A stretch of 5,779 bases of DNA from an archaeon (GTDB lineage: Archaea > Hydrothermarchaeota > Hydrothermarchaeia > JALTZZ01 > JALUTC01). Positions 1 through 5,779 of the stretch are shown piece after piece (position 1 is the first letter of the stretch; the number at the start of each line of letters is the position of its first letter). The notes beneath the pieces were generated by a model. That model was not told the origin of the DNA and did not search any database. It saw only the letters and a list, made by a program, of their open reading frames with translations. A program made the translations under genes and the position numbers. Location: positions 1-5,779 of the forward strand of contig JALTZH010000038.1 in NCBI GenBank assembly GCA_027051265.1, read 5' to 3'.

Positions 1-265
1 TGGACTTCTTTACCTCGTGGAGCACCACCTCGCTGCCGCGCTTTATAAAGTCCACCTTTATAGCCCCGATGGCCACTTCCCGCCTCTGCCTCGAGTAGCT
101 CTCGGCGTGTATAACCCTGCCGAGTGCCACGGTATCGCTGGTGTGCTCCATGGTGGCGAGGTGCGAAAAGAGCCAGAGCTTTGTCTTGCAGATGAAGTAG
201 TAGTTGACCTGCACGCCTGTTATATGCGCATGCTCCTCCTCGCTCTGCGAAAGCTGCCCCTCCAT
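1..265 (-). CDS. cas4: Cas4 RecB-like nuclease, 5' part only (cut by left window edge)
   Basis: This is the first 88 codons of a Cas4 family protein, which with Cas1-Cas2 trims and orients prespacers during CRISPR spacer acquisition. Seen in translation: an N-terminal TGVQVNYYFICKTKLWLFS block (residues 16-34) carrying Cys26, the expected first ligand of the Cas4 iron-sulphur cluster; GRVIHAESY (49-57) with the RecB-motif His53; KVDFI (70-74) with Asp72; and EVKKS (84-88), the catalytic E-x-K motif. The other three cluster cysteines would lie in the missing C-terminal half. The ATG at 265 is the only good start, because an in-frame stop lies seven codons upstream. The gene is far richer in G+C than the effector genes to its right, and it appears to have its own promoter rather than belonging to the cas3 operon. 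It is not annotated on the plus strand: the open frame there is an antisense shadow. Family assignment is firm; whether the gene is intact outside the window is unknown. Confidence 0.95.
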   Translation of the reverse strand, partial: MEGQLSQSEEEHAHITGVQVNYYFICKTKLWLFSHLATMEHTSDTVALGRVIHAESYSRQRREVAIGAIKVDFIKRGSEVVLHEVKKS

Positions 266-293
266 GGTTTTATTCTGAGGCTGCGGTTATAAG
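266..293 (-). promoter_or_regulatory. Probable archaeal TATA-box promoter for leaderless cas4 mRNA
   Basis: Reading the minus strand, CTTATAA lies at 293-287, its centre about 25 bases before the cas4 ATG at 265. Archaeal TATA boxes sit about 25 bases before the transcription start, so transcription would begin at or next to the ATG and give a leaderless mRNA. No Shine-Dalgarno sequence is visible between the box and the ATG, which fits. The box match and spacing are seen; the start site is inferred. Confidence 0.5.
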
Positions 294-328
294 TAGGTTG
301 TGTCTGCCGAGTTCAGAGTGCAGTAAAT

Positions 329-349
329 GGTTTGTGGTTTGTGATTTGG
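329..349. repeat. Short 7-bp tandem repeat
   Basis: GGTTTGT occurs twice in direct tandem (329-335, 336-342), followed by a degenerate third copy, GATTTGG (343-349). It lies immediately before the surviving part of the PIN-domain remnant, where the toxin homology stops. It may be a replication-slippage product or a scar of the rearrangement that removed the front of the toxin gene. It is too short and imperfect to be a CRISPR repeat. Confidence 0.5.
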
Positions 350-350
350 A

Positions 351-455
351 ATGATGGACGCTATAATACTCGCCACCGCAAGGCGCAAAAAGATTAAGGT
401 GCTAACCAAAGACAGGTATTTTGAGGGTTTGGAAGAGGCGGTGATGCTTGAGTGA
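351..455 (+). pseudogene. C-terminal remnant of a VapC-like PIN-domain toxin
   Basis: A 34-codon frame reads MMDAIILATARRKKIKVL and then TKDRYFEGLEEAVMLE. This matches the last third of VapC-type PIN ribonucleases: the D-A-I-I-x-A-T-A helix with a conserved metal-binding Asp (residue 3), then the L-T-x-D strand (Asp21) followed by F-x-G-L. A whole VapC is about 130 residues and needs an N-terminal Asp and a central Glu that are absent here. An in-frame TGA lies at 342-344, two codons before the ATG, and I find no toxin-like sequence in other frames upstream. No ribosome site precedes the ATG and no VapB antitoxin is present. It is most likely a dead fragment, on the strand opposite to the cas genes. 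Assignment to the PIN family is by motif only. Confidence 0.7.
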
Positions 456-546
456 GGTCGTGGGAGGAGAGGTTGGAGTTTAGGGAACTGAGAAAAAGTT
501 AGGCGTATGTTCTCTAATAATGTCTTACAAATACATTCAGATCGTC
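456..546. other. Spacer between toxin remnant and cas3 end; possible weak cas3 terminator
   Basis: This is the gap between the toxin remnant and the end of cas3. Reading out of cas3 on the minus strand, a run of six T residues (554-549) overlaps the stop codon, and a run of five T residues lies at 497-493. Archaeal termination often uses such T runs without a hairpin, so the effector transcript may end here, but both runs are short. G+C content falls across this stretch, from the mixed composition of the toxin remnant to the AT-rich cas3. No gene is supported here. Confidence 0.3.
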
Positions 547-3150
547 CTAAAAAACATAAATTTCATATTCCTCATCTTGGGCTTTGAATCTTTCTTTAAT
601 TTTGTCAAATCCATATCTGTAGATCGTATCAATGTCTTCATCATTAATGTTTAAAATGTAGAATCCTTTAAACTCTCTGATGCTATTTCTAATTCTATTG
701 AAATAGAACACTGGCACGTTTATTGAGTATTCATACAACGCTTTTCTTATCTCCCATTTACTTTTTTGAGTACGATTTTCTAATTCTTCCCAAGTCAAGC
801 CGACATTCTCTTGATTTTTAATTAGCTTTGCTATATCTTTTACCCAATCTTCTCCATATTTCTCCATTATTTTTGGAATTACCACCTGAAACCCTGCAAT
901 ATTTCTGAATATCATCTGAGCCTGCCATTTCTTTTCAACTGTGAAATATTTGAGAAAATCAAGATTTTCGACGATTTCTTTGATATAAACATCTACCAAT
1001 CTTCTACCATCAACTTCATAGTCAAAAACTTCATTAATCATGCTCTTTTCACTTTCATAATTCAATACTTCATCTTCATATTTTTTTAGTACATTAACGG
1101 TCTGTTCTAATACCATCTCAGCAGCTTTCCCTTTTTGTGATAATCTACCCCCTACATAAATGGCTTTTGTTCCTATATCTTTGTCAAATTTGGTGAATAT
1201 GTAAATATTTGGCTCGCCTTCGTAATTAACATTCCTTTTTCTATATACGCGCCCCCACCTTTGTATTTGACTATCTATTGGAGATATTTCTGTAAGCATT
1301 CCATCAAAATCAAGATCAACGGAAGCTTCGATAATCTGTGTTGAAACCACTATAATGCCTTTATTTTTATCTGTCGATTCTATTTCTCCAAGTTTTTCTT
1401 TTATTTTTCTTATAGTGTCATCTTTTACTTTCTCAAAAAGACGAGAGTGTAATAAAAATATATCGTCTTTTATTTTACCTTCATTTTTCATATTTTTAAG
1501 AGTTTCATAGATTATTATTGCTTTACTAACATTGTTTATAACTATGAAGATACTTTTCTTTCCATCACTTTTTAATTTTTTCAGATATTTTGTTATAACT
1601 TCCTCATTCACGGAAATTGTGGAATTTTGTTTTTCATTTCTTGTTTTAATGTATTCTACCAGAGGTTCGTCTATCGTCTTAATTTTATGCCTCTTTAATT
1701 CATAATTTCTAATTTCATTTTTCACCTTTTCAGTATCGAACATCTGCTTATGCTCAAGATTTAATCTGAAATCTTCCGGGATATCTTCTCTGGTCTTTTT
1801 ATCTCTAAAAAAGAAAGGTTTGAAATATGGTGGCAATGTTGCGGTAATTATCAATATTTTACCGCCAAGAACCTCAACTATTTTTAGGGTTTTTATTATA
1901 ACTGCTGCCATTTCTGGATTGTAGGCCTGTACTTCGTCAAGAACTATTGCGGACAATGGATAAATGGATATTATCTTATCAGAGCCATAATAGTTAAGAG
2001 ATGTAAGAAATATTTGATCAGGCGTAGCAAGTGTAACAGGATGAGAGAGGAGACTGGCAGATGTCATTTTTTCATCTACACTTGTATCACCAAATTTTTT
2101 AGCCTCCTCCACGTACTCCATGAATGCGGTGGAGTGTAAAAGTCCGAGAAGTTTTACATCTCCAAGATAATCCTCGAATCTGTGGTAGATGTCGTTTAAT
2201 GCAACTCTTAGTGGCAGAGTATATATAAACTTCCTTCCAGTATTTGATGCCCATAAAATAGCGAATTCGGTTTTTCCAGAGCCAGTTGGAGCGATTAAAA
2301 CACCAGATTCTCCGTCAACGTCTTTAAGAACATCTCTCTGCCAGAGAGTTTTAGAGAATCTCGATTCTATTTCTTGCTTCATTTTATCCAATACTTTATC
2401 TGGATTTTCCGAATACTCAACATTAATATCTCCGCTTGCTGAGTAGTCGCATCTTCTTAAGCATCCCAGGAACACCATAAAATCGTAATCAGGATTCTCG
2501 TTATCTATTTCGTAAAATTCAGCAAAATCCAGCAGATCACCATGATTATTTATAATATCCAGAAGCTCATTAACTCTCTCTCCAGAAGTATCTATTTTTC
2601 CAGCTATATCATCAATGTTTGCATTTTTAAAGAGTTCCTCTAAAAATTTTTTGAAAGTGTCCCAATTATCCCTTAGGAATTCCAGATATCTTTTTATATC
2701 ATCCGGATAGTTCTGATATATCTCTCCAAGGTCTTTCTCATCAATGTAAAAATTATTGTAATGATGCAGTAGTACTGCAGTTCTTATCCGACTCGCCCAA
2801 ATATCATTTTCTTTAATAAGTATTGATGCCCAGATAGCCGATAAAATTTCGTGATCTTTTATCCTAAGCCCTTTAATAGGCTTTAAGAATTTTTCTAACA
2901 CCTCCCATTCATTAGAGTTTGTGTCATACACTCTCTTCTGGAAATCATAATTTATTTTTCCAAAATCGTGGACTAATTCAGCTATTTTTAGTGCTTCGAA
3001 AAATTTTTCTTTTTCTTTGATATAAATTCCATTAATCTCAACAAAATTCTTAAGTTGCTCGGCACGTTTAATAACTTCTCTTGTATGAGCTTTTAGACTT
3101 TTATTTTCCCCTTCGGATTTTGCTCTGAGCAGATCTATTACTTCCATCAT
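547..3150 (-). CDS. cas3: Cas3 HD nuclease-helicase
   Basis: The effector nuclease of type I CRISPR-Cas: once Cascade has bound a target, Cas3 unwinds the DNA 3' to 5' with ATP and degrades it. Numbering from the ATG at 3150 (867 residues), the N-terminal HD domain shows His22, the HD pair in LVHDFGK (61-62), His100 in DHEILSAIW, the HH pair in LLHHYNN (129-130) and Asp235 in RRCDYSASGD. The superfamily 2 helicase follows: Walker A APTGSGKT (287-294), DEVQAYNP (405-412) as motif II, TATLP (436-440) as motif III, STQIIEASVDLDFD (603-616) as motif V and QRWGRVYR (630-637) as motif VI, then a C-terminal domain. All catalytic motifs are present, so the protein should be active. Motif II ends in Gln rather than the usual His. 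The frame extends to 3168, but the ATG at 3150 overlaps the cas5 stop as ATGA and is preferred; the adjacent ATG at 3147 is equally possible. HD and helicase are fused, unlike the split Cas3'/Cas3'' of type I-A. Confidence 0.98.
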   Translation of the reverse strand: MMEVIDLLRAKSEGENKSLKAHTREVIKRAEQLKNFVEINGIYIKEKEKFFEALKIAELVHDFGKINYDFQKRVYDTNSNEWEVLEKFLKPIKGLRIKDHEILSAIWASILIKENDIWASRIRTAVLLHHYNNFYIDEKDLGEIYQNYPDDIKRYLEFLRDNWDTFKKFLEELFKNANIDDIAGKIDTSGERVNELLDIINNHGDLLDFAEFYEIDNENPDYDFMVFLGCLRRCDYSASGDINVEYSENPDKVLDKMKQEIESRFSKTLWQRDVLKDVDGESGVLIAPTGSGKTEFAILWASNTGRKFIYTLPLRVALNDIYHRFEDYLGDVKLLGLLHSTAFMEYVEEAKKFGDTSVDEKMTSASLLSHPVTLATPDQIFLTSLNYYGSDKIISIYPLSAIVLDEVQAYNPEMAAVIIKTLKIVEVLGGKILIITATLPPYFKPFFFRDKKTREDIPEDFRLNLEHKQMFDTEKVKNEIRNYELKRHKIKTIDEPLVEYIKTRNEKQNSTISVNEEVITKYLKKLKSDGKKSIFIVINNVSKAIIIYETLKNMKNEGKIKDDIFLLHSRLFEKVKDDTIRKIKEKLGEIESTDKNKGIIVVSTQIIEASVDLDFDGMLTEISPIDSQIQRWGRVYRKRNVNYEGEPNIYIFTKFDKDIGTKAIYVGGRLSQKGKAAEMVLEQTVNVLKKYEDEVLNYESEKSMINEVFDYEVDGRRLVDVYIKEIVENLDFLKYFTVEKKWQAQMIFRNIAGFQVVIPKIMEKYGEDWVKDIAKLIKNQENVGLTWEELENRTQKSKWEIRKALYEYSINVPVFYFNRIRNSIREFKGFYILNINDEDIDTIYRYGFDKIKERFKAQDEEYEIYVF

Positions 3151-4016
3151 AACCACCCAAATTCGCATGGTATTTTGAATTTATTGCCATCAATTTCAAA
3201 TTCTTCATATTTTATTTCTATTTTTCTATCTCCATTTCTAAGTTTAATTATATAATCAAAACCTGTATAAATTACTGGCTGAAAATCAACATGTCTTTCT
3301 GTAGTTTTTGTTATTTCCGCCTTATGTTTTATCAATGTACCATTATTGTAGAATTTTACAGTTACAGGTATGGAATAAACTGGATACTTCTGATTTTTGA
3401 TCGGGAATTCGATTCTTTTACCGTCCCTTACGATATATCTTTTGATGTACATAGGATATCTAAGCCAGATTGATTTTTTGGCTGGTTTGTAGTCTGATTT
3501 ATCTAAAAACTCTACTCTTCTGATAAAAACAACATCTTCACTTCTGCCGAGATAGAGTGTTTTCTTCGGTTTTGATAAAGCATCATTAATATTTTCCAAA
3601 AGTTCTTTATTTCCACGAAGGAAGATGTAAATGCAACCATTAAAGAGTTCTTGTTGATAGACAGGAGTTCTCTGAGCTGTTATATTATAATGATATACTG
3701 GATGCCAGCTATTTCCGAGGGGATTCCTTTTATGTTTGTTCACTAAACCAATCTTACTAATAGAAACTTCTCCTTTTATTAAACTCTGATAGTTCCAAAA
3801 TGTGCTTTCAAATCCTCCATGAATACTAACTTGTAGAGACCACAAATCCTCTTTATAATACTCTCCTACTGCGTTCTGTAACATTCCTATTATTGTTGAT
3901 TTAGGAGGTAATGGATATGTCTGTGCATAATAAAATGTAAATGGATTCCTGTATTGTGCGAATGGCTGGAAAAGTTCAATATAAAGCACCCTATTCAACA
4001 TATTGCAATCACTCAT
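3147..4016 (-). CDS. cas5: Cas5 (Cas5t-like) Cascade subunit
   Basis: Cas5 is the single-copy RAMP subunit that caps the 5' handle of the crRNA and anchors the large subunit in Cascade. At 289 residues it shows the family start: LYIELFQPFAQYRNPFTF (11-28), then the hallmark YPLPPKSTIIGML (34-46) that forms the first RRM-like ferredoxin core and its glycine turn. The second conserved block, YLGRSEDVVFI (155-165), is also typical of Cas5. The sequence looks most like the Cas5t group found with Cst1/Cst2 in Tneap-type I-B systems. The start at 4016 overlaps the end of cas7 by 8 bases; ATG at 4001 (residue 6) would remove the overlap, and neither has a visible ribosome site. The stop overlaps the cas3 start. 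Translation is probably coupled to cas7. In I-C systems Cas5 also processes crRNA, but nothing here indicates that; a Cas6 is expected outside the window. Confidence 0.93.
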   Translation of the reverse strand: MSDCNMLNRVLYIELFQPFAQYRNPFTFYYAQTYPLPPKSTIIGMLQNAVGEYYKEDLWSLQVSIHGGFESTFWNYQSLIKGEVSISKIGLVNKHKRNPLGNSWHPVYHYNITAQRTPVYQQELFNGCIYIFLRGNKELLENINDALSKPKKTLYLGRSEDVVFIRRVEFLDKSDYKPAKKSIWLRYPMYIKRYIVRDGKRIEFPIKNQKYPVYSIPVTVKFYNNGTLIKHKAEITKTTERHVDFQPVIYTGFDYIIKLRNGDRKIEIKYEEFEIDGNKFKIPCEFGWL

Positions 4017-5280
4017 CTTTATGCTTCGGTAACTTTACTGTTACACTTGAATCATGGAATATTTCTACTTTCTTCACTTTCTCATTCTTCCCTGAAGTAT
4101 TAAATAATTCGTTAATTAAACCTAGAACTTCCTGCTCATTCAGCGCCCTTGGATCGCTTAGGTTTTCGTCTTCTATCTCAAAAACTGGCTTTCTACTTTT
4201 AGTAATCCTGTGCCTGACTCTATAGATTTTTTTGCCATCCTTTTCGTATTCCTCTATCTCATCGTATTCTTCACTTACATATTCATCAACAAGGATGATT
4301 TTGTCTTTGAAGGTTTTATAGGGAGTATCTTTATAGATCCCTACAACCATCAGTTTCGGAGATAAGTCCTCGTCACGTCCTTTTATGCTCCTTTTGAGAT
4401 TAAATATTGCTTTTATTAGTTCTTTGACACGCTCTTTAATTTTCTTATCTCTAAGCCGATATTCTATTATCATAGCACCTACATTATCGTTGAATTCTAT
4501 ATATTCCTTCAATTCTTTTGAAAATTTCACTTTATTATCATTTTCCTTAAAAGGTAAGATTAATTTGGAAATGTATATGTTTTTATCTGCATTCTCTTGA
4601 TATTTAAACATTAATGGCTCTTTTTTCCCACTATAGTTAATTTTAAAATCGATATTTCCTTTATCGTCTTTTTTTATTTCTACAGAGTTCATTGTCCGCT
4701 GTTTATTACCTTCCTTTATCGTCTTAGCTAAATATATCTCTATTTTGCCAATCTTTTCAATGTCAACTACAACACTATATTGATAGTATGTTTCATGCTC
4801 TTCTGCAGTAAATGGATTTGGATCCATCCCTCCGGTAGCTTTTCTCATTCTATTCGCTAAACCGATATTCGCATTGAATAGAGCGTCATAAGCAAATGGT
4901 GTTAAGGATACCGCATGACTTATTTTAACAGGAGCTTCTCTAAAGTTTTGTGGTGTTGTCGAAGTGATTAGATAGCCAAAAAGATCAAATTCTGGATATT
5001 TCAGTATTTCACCCGATAGTAAAATTTCCTCTGCAGGTTGTATAACTGTTTGTTCACCCTCTCCAGCCCGTTGTAATTTAGAGCCATCTGCAACATCCCA
5101 CAAACCCACTTTCTTTGCAGTTTCCAATATGCTATATCTGAGGGCATATCTGCTGACGAGAGTGTACTGCTTACCATCCCACTTGGTTATCTTCTTAAGC
5201 TCTTGATAATTTCCACTTCCTTGGTCGTAGTTCAAGGAATTTCCATAGAACACCACATCCATCACAATATACCTTCCCAT
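4009..5280 (-). CDS. cas7: Cas7 (Cst2/DevR family) Cascade backbone subunit
   Basis: Cas7 polymerises along the crRNA spacer to form the Cascade backbone. Family signs, numbered from the ATG at 5280 (423 residues): GNSLNYDQGSGNYQELKKI (14-32) and YTLVSRYALRYSI (39-51) at the N-terminus, as in Cst2/DevR; DLFGYL (99-104) followed by APVKISHAVSLTPF (116-129); and the segment with NPFTAEEHETYYQYSVVVDI (155-174), which in this family lies near the RNA-binding thumb. SPKLMVVGIY (307-316) precedes an acidic stretch, EYVSEEYDEIEEYEKDGKK (333-351). The frame can be read from a GTG at 5289, but the ATG at 5280 has a near-perfect ribosome site and is the real start. It begins one base after the stop of the small gene before it. 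The protein is longer than the roughly 300-340 residues usual for the family, the excess being mostly after residue 190. The family call is firm; subtype I-B is inferred. Confidence 0.93.
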   Translation of the reverse strand: MGRYIVMDVVFYGNSLNYDQGSGNYQELKKITKWDGKQYTLVSRYALRYSILETAKKVGLWDVADGSKLQRAGEGEQTVIQPAEEILLSGEILKYPEFDLFGYLITSTTPQNFREAPVKISHAVSLTPFAYDALFNANIGLANRMRKATGGMDPNPFTAEEHETYYQYSVVVDIEKIGKIEIYLAKTIKEGNKQRTMNSVEIKKDDKGNIDFKINYSGKKEPLMFKYQENADKNIYISKLILPFKENDNKVKFSKELKEYIEFNDNVGAMIIEYRLRDKKIKERVKELIKAIFNLKRSIKGRDEDLSPKLMVVGIYKDTPYKTFKDKIILVDEYVSEEYDEIEEYEKDGKKIYRVRHRITKSRKPVFEIEDENLSDPRALNEQEVLGLINELFNTSGKNEKVKKVEIFHDSSVTVKLPKHKDE

Positions 5281-5281
5281 T

Positions 5282-5614
5282 TCAATCACCTCCAGATTTT
5301 GGTTTTGATGACATTATACCCATTATTATTGTGTATGCCAATTTTTCAAAATTTTCACCTGAAATTTTAGATGTATATAATCTATTAATTTCGCTGCTTA
5401 ATTTTTTCGCATTTTTATCGTCTTTTCTTGAATTTAAAGCTCGTAATATATTCCACAAAAATTTTTCTTGGTCTCCAGATCTTACGATATTCAGAAGATT
5501 GTAAACAAGCTTTTGCTTATAGTTTTCGGATCCAATTTTTTTAAATGCTTCATCAGTTAGTTTTCGTATATTTTCTAAATCATTTCTTGAGATTACAACT
5601 TTATGCTTGCTCAT
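5282..5614 (-). CDS. Small helical protein, probable Cascade small subunit (Cas11/Csa5-like)
   Basis: A 110-residue protein predicted to be almost entirely alpha-helical, basic at the N-terminus, with no signal peptide or membrane segment. The probable role is the small subunit (Cas11; Csa5 in type I-A), present in two or more copies in Cascade, where it lines the backbone and helps hold the displaced DNA strand. The reasons are its size, its helical make-up and its position between a probable cas8 and cas7, where Cse2 and some Csa5 genes lie. Helical amphipathic stretches cover roughly residues 10-27, 33-45, 50-62, 66-80 and 86-102; the last contains NFEKLAYTIIMGIM. There is no motif that proves the family. 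The ATG at 5614 is chosen because GGAGGTGG lies six bases before it; an upstream ATG at 5629 falls before that site and is rejected. The start overlaps the upstream gene by 14 bases. In most I-B systems Cas11 comes from an internal start in cas8, so a separate gene is notable. Confidence 0.65.
   Translation of the reverse strand: MSKHKVVISRNDLENIRKLTDEAFKKIGSENYKQKLVYNLLNIVRSGDQEKFLWNILRALNSRKDDKNAKKLSSEINRLYTSKISGENFEKLAYTIIMGIMSSKPKSGGD
5284..5293 (-). promoter_or_regulatory. Strong Shine-Dalgarno site of cas7, fixes its start
   Basis: GGAGGTGATT (5293-5284) is complementary to the 3' end of archaeal 16S rRNA over about nine bases and lies a few bases before the ATG at 5280. It is embedded in the last codons (Gly-Gly-Asp-stop) of the preceding gene. 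It decides the cas7 start against the upstream GTG at 5289, which lies inside the site. It is the strongest ribosome site in the window, which suits the most abundant Cascade subunit. Confidence 0.85.
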
Positions 5615-5779
5615 TTGTTCCACCTCCATAAGCTAATCCGCAAACAATCGCAAGGGCGTAATTTTCCCAGTTTTTATTGTTACTTATTATTTTTTCAAAA
5701 AGATAATTGTTAAGATATTTCAATTTTCCATTATCTAAATTGCTTTTATTCTCAAGCAGAATCTTGAGAAATATATTAG
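5601..5779 (-). CDS. 3' end of upstream cas gene, probably Cas8 large subunit (cut by right window edge)
   Basis: An open frame enters from the right edge and ends with TAA at 5603-5601, giving the last 58 residues of a protein. The frame is real on three grounds: it runs without a stop to the edge, it shares the AT-rich composition of the operon, and it overlaps the next start by 14 bases in the manner of the other junctions. The segment looks helical and ends in NWENYALAIVCGLAYGGG. In type I operons of this order the gene before the small subunit and cas7 is normally cas8, whose C-terminal domain is a helical bundle; the sequence fits but does not prove it. No family motif is visible in so short a piece. 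It also resembles the C-terminal half of the small protein that follows. The protein could instead be another helical Cas subunit. Confidence 0.6.
   Translation of the reverse strand, partial: NIFLKILLENKSNLDNGKLKYLNNYLFEKIISNNKNWENYALAIVCGLAYGGGTNEQA
5620..5627 (-). promoter_or_regulatory. Strong Shine-Dalgarno site of the small-subunit gene
   Basis: GGAGGTGG (5627-5620) lies six bases before the ATG at 5614 and decides that start against the in-frame ATG at 5629. It lies within the coding sequence of the preceding gene, where it encodes Gly-Gly-Gly, so the two genes are probably translationally coupled. Confidence 0.8.

Noticed and set aside
17-292. Plus-strand 91-codon open frame
   Set aside because: It lies antisense to cas4, whose catalytic motifs are clear on the minus strand. 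The frame is a by-product of G+C-rich codon structure and its translation matches no family.
452-502. Sixteen-codon frame beginning with GTG overlapping the toxin remnant stop
   Set aside because: The GTGA overlap and charged translation (VRSWEERLEFRELRKS) are suggestive of a gene end, but it is too short to support as a gene and has no recognisable similarity.
300-546. Possible CRISPR repeat or leader between cas4 and cas3
   Set aside because: Apart from the 7-bp tandem there is no repeat of 24-37 bases with regular spacing, so no array is present in the window.
2189-2446. Plus-strand open frame within the cas3 region
   Set aside because: It is antisense to the Cas3 stretch that includes Walker A, with no ribosome site and no recognisable protein.
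3941-4225. Plus-strand open frame across the cas5-cas7 junction
   Set aside because: It is antisense to two well-supported genes and its translation is low in complexity and rich in Ser and Phe, as expected for a shadow.
5615-5629. Upstream ATG start for the small-subunit gene
   Set aside because: The ribosome site GGAGGTGG lies after this ATG and six bases before the ATG at 5614, so the downstream start is the functional one.
547-5779. Type III (Csm/Cmr) identity for the RAMP genes
   Set aside because: A full HD-helicase Cas3 ends the operon and there is no Cas10 palm domain in the window; Cas5 and Cas7 sequences match type I families better.

Overview
The window is a slice of a type I CRISPR-Cas locus, almost certainly from an archaeon and most likely a thermophilic euryarchaeote. 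The evidence for an archaeon is strong GGAGGTGA ribosome sites, heavy AUA/AGG/AGA codon use, a TATA-box promoter placed for a leaderless cas4 mRNA, and a PIN-domain toxin remnant. No species can be named from the sequence. All real genes lie on the minus strand, so the locus reads from right to left.

Right to centre (5779 to 547) is one tightly packed effector operon, roughly one-third G+C by eye. It holds the 3' end of a gene cut by the window edge (probably the large subunit Cas8), a 110-residue helical protein that is probably the small subunit (Cas11/Csa5-like), Cas7 of the Cst2/DevR type, Cas5 of the Cas5t type, and a full HD-helicase Cas3. Junctions overlap or are 1 nt apart. This content is a Cascade complex plus its nuclease. 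The fused HD-helicase Cas3 and the Cst2/Cas5t-like subunits point to subtype I-B (Tneap-like). The separate small-subunit gene is reminiscent of type I-A.

The left part (1 to about 455) has a different base composition, about 50-60% G+C. It carries the 5' part of cas4, cut by the left edge and read from its own apparent promoter. Cas4 belongs to the spacer-acquisition module, so cas1 and cas2 probably follow beyond the edge. Between cas3 and cas4, on the plus strand, is the C-terminal remnant of a VapC-like PIN toxin and a short 7-bp tandem repeat. The composition break and the toxin scrap suggest that the AT-rich effector module was inserted or exchanged next to a resident adaptation module.

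No CRISPR array, tRNA, rRNA or transposase is visible. The less ordinary points are the separate small-subunit gene, whose C-terminal half resembles the end of the gene before it; the long Cas7; the pattern of strong and weak ribosome sites across the operon; and the compositional junction.
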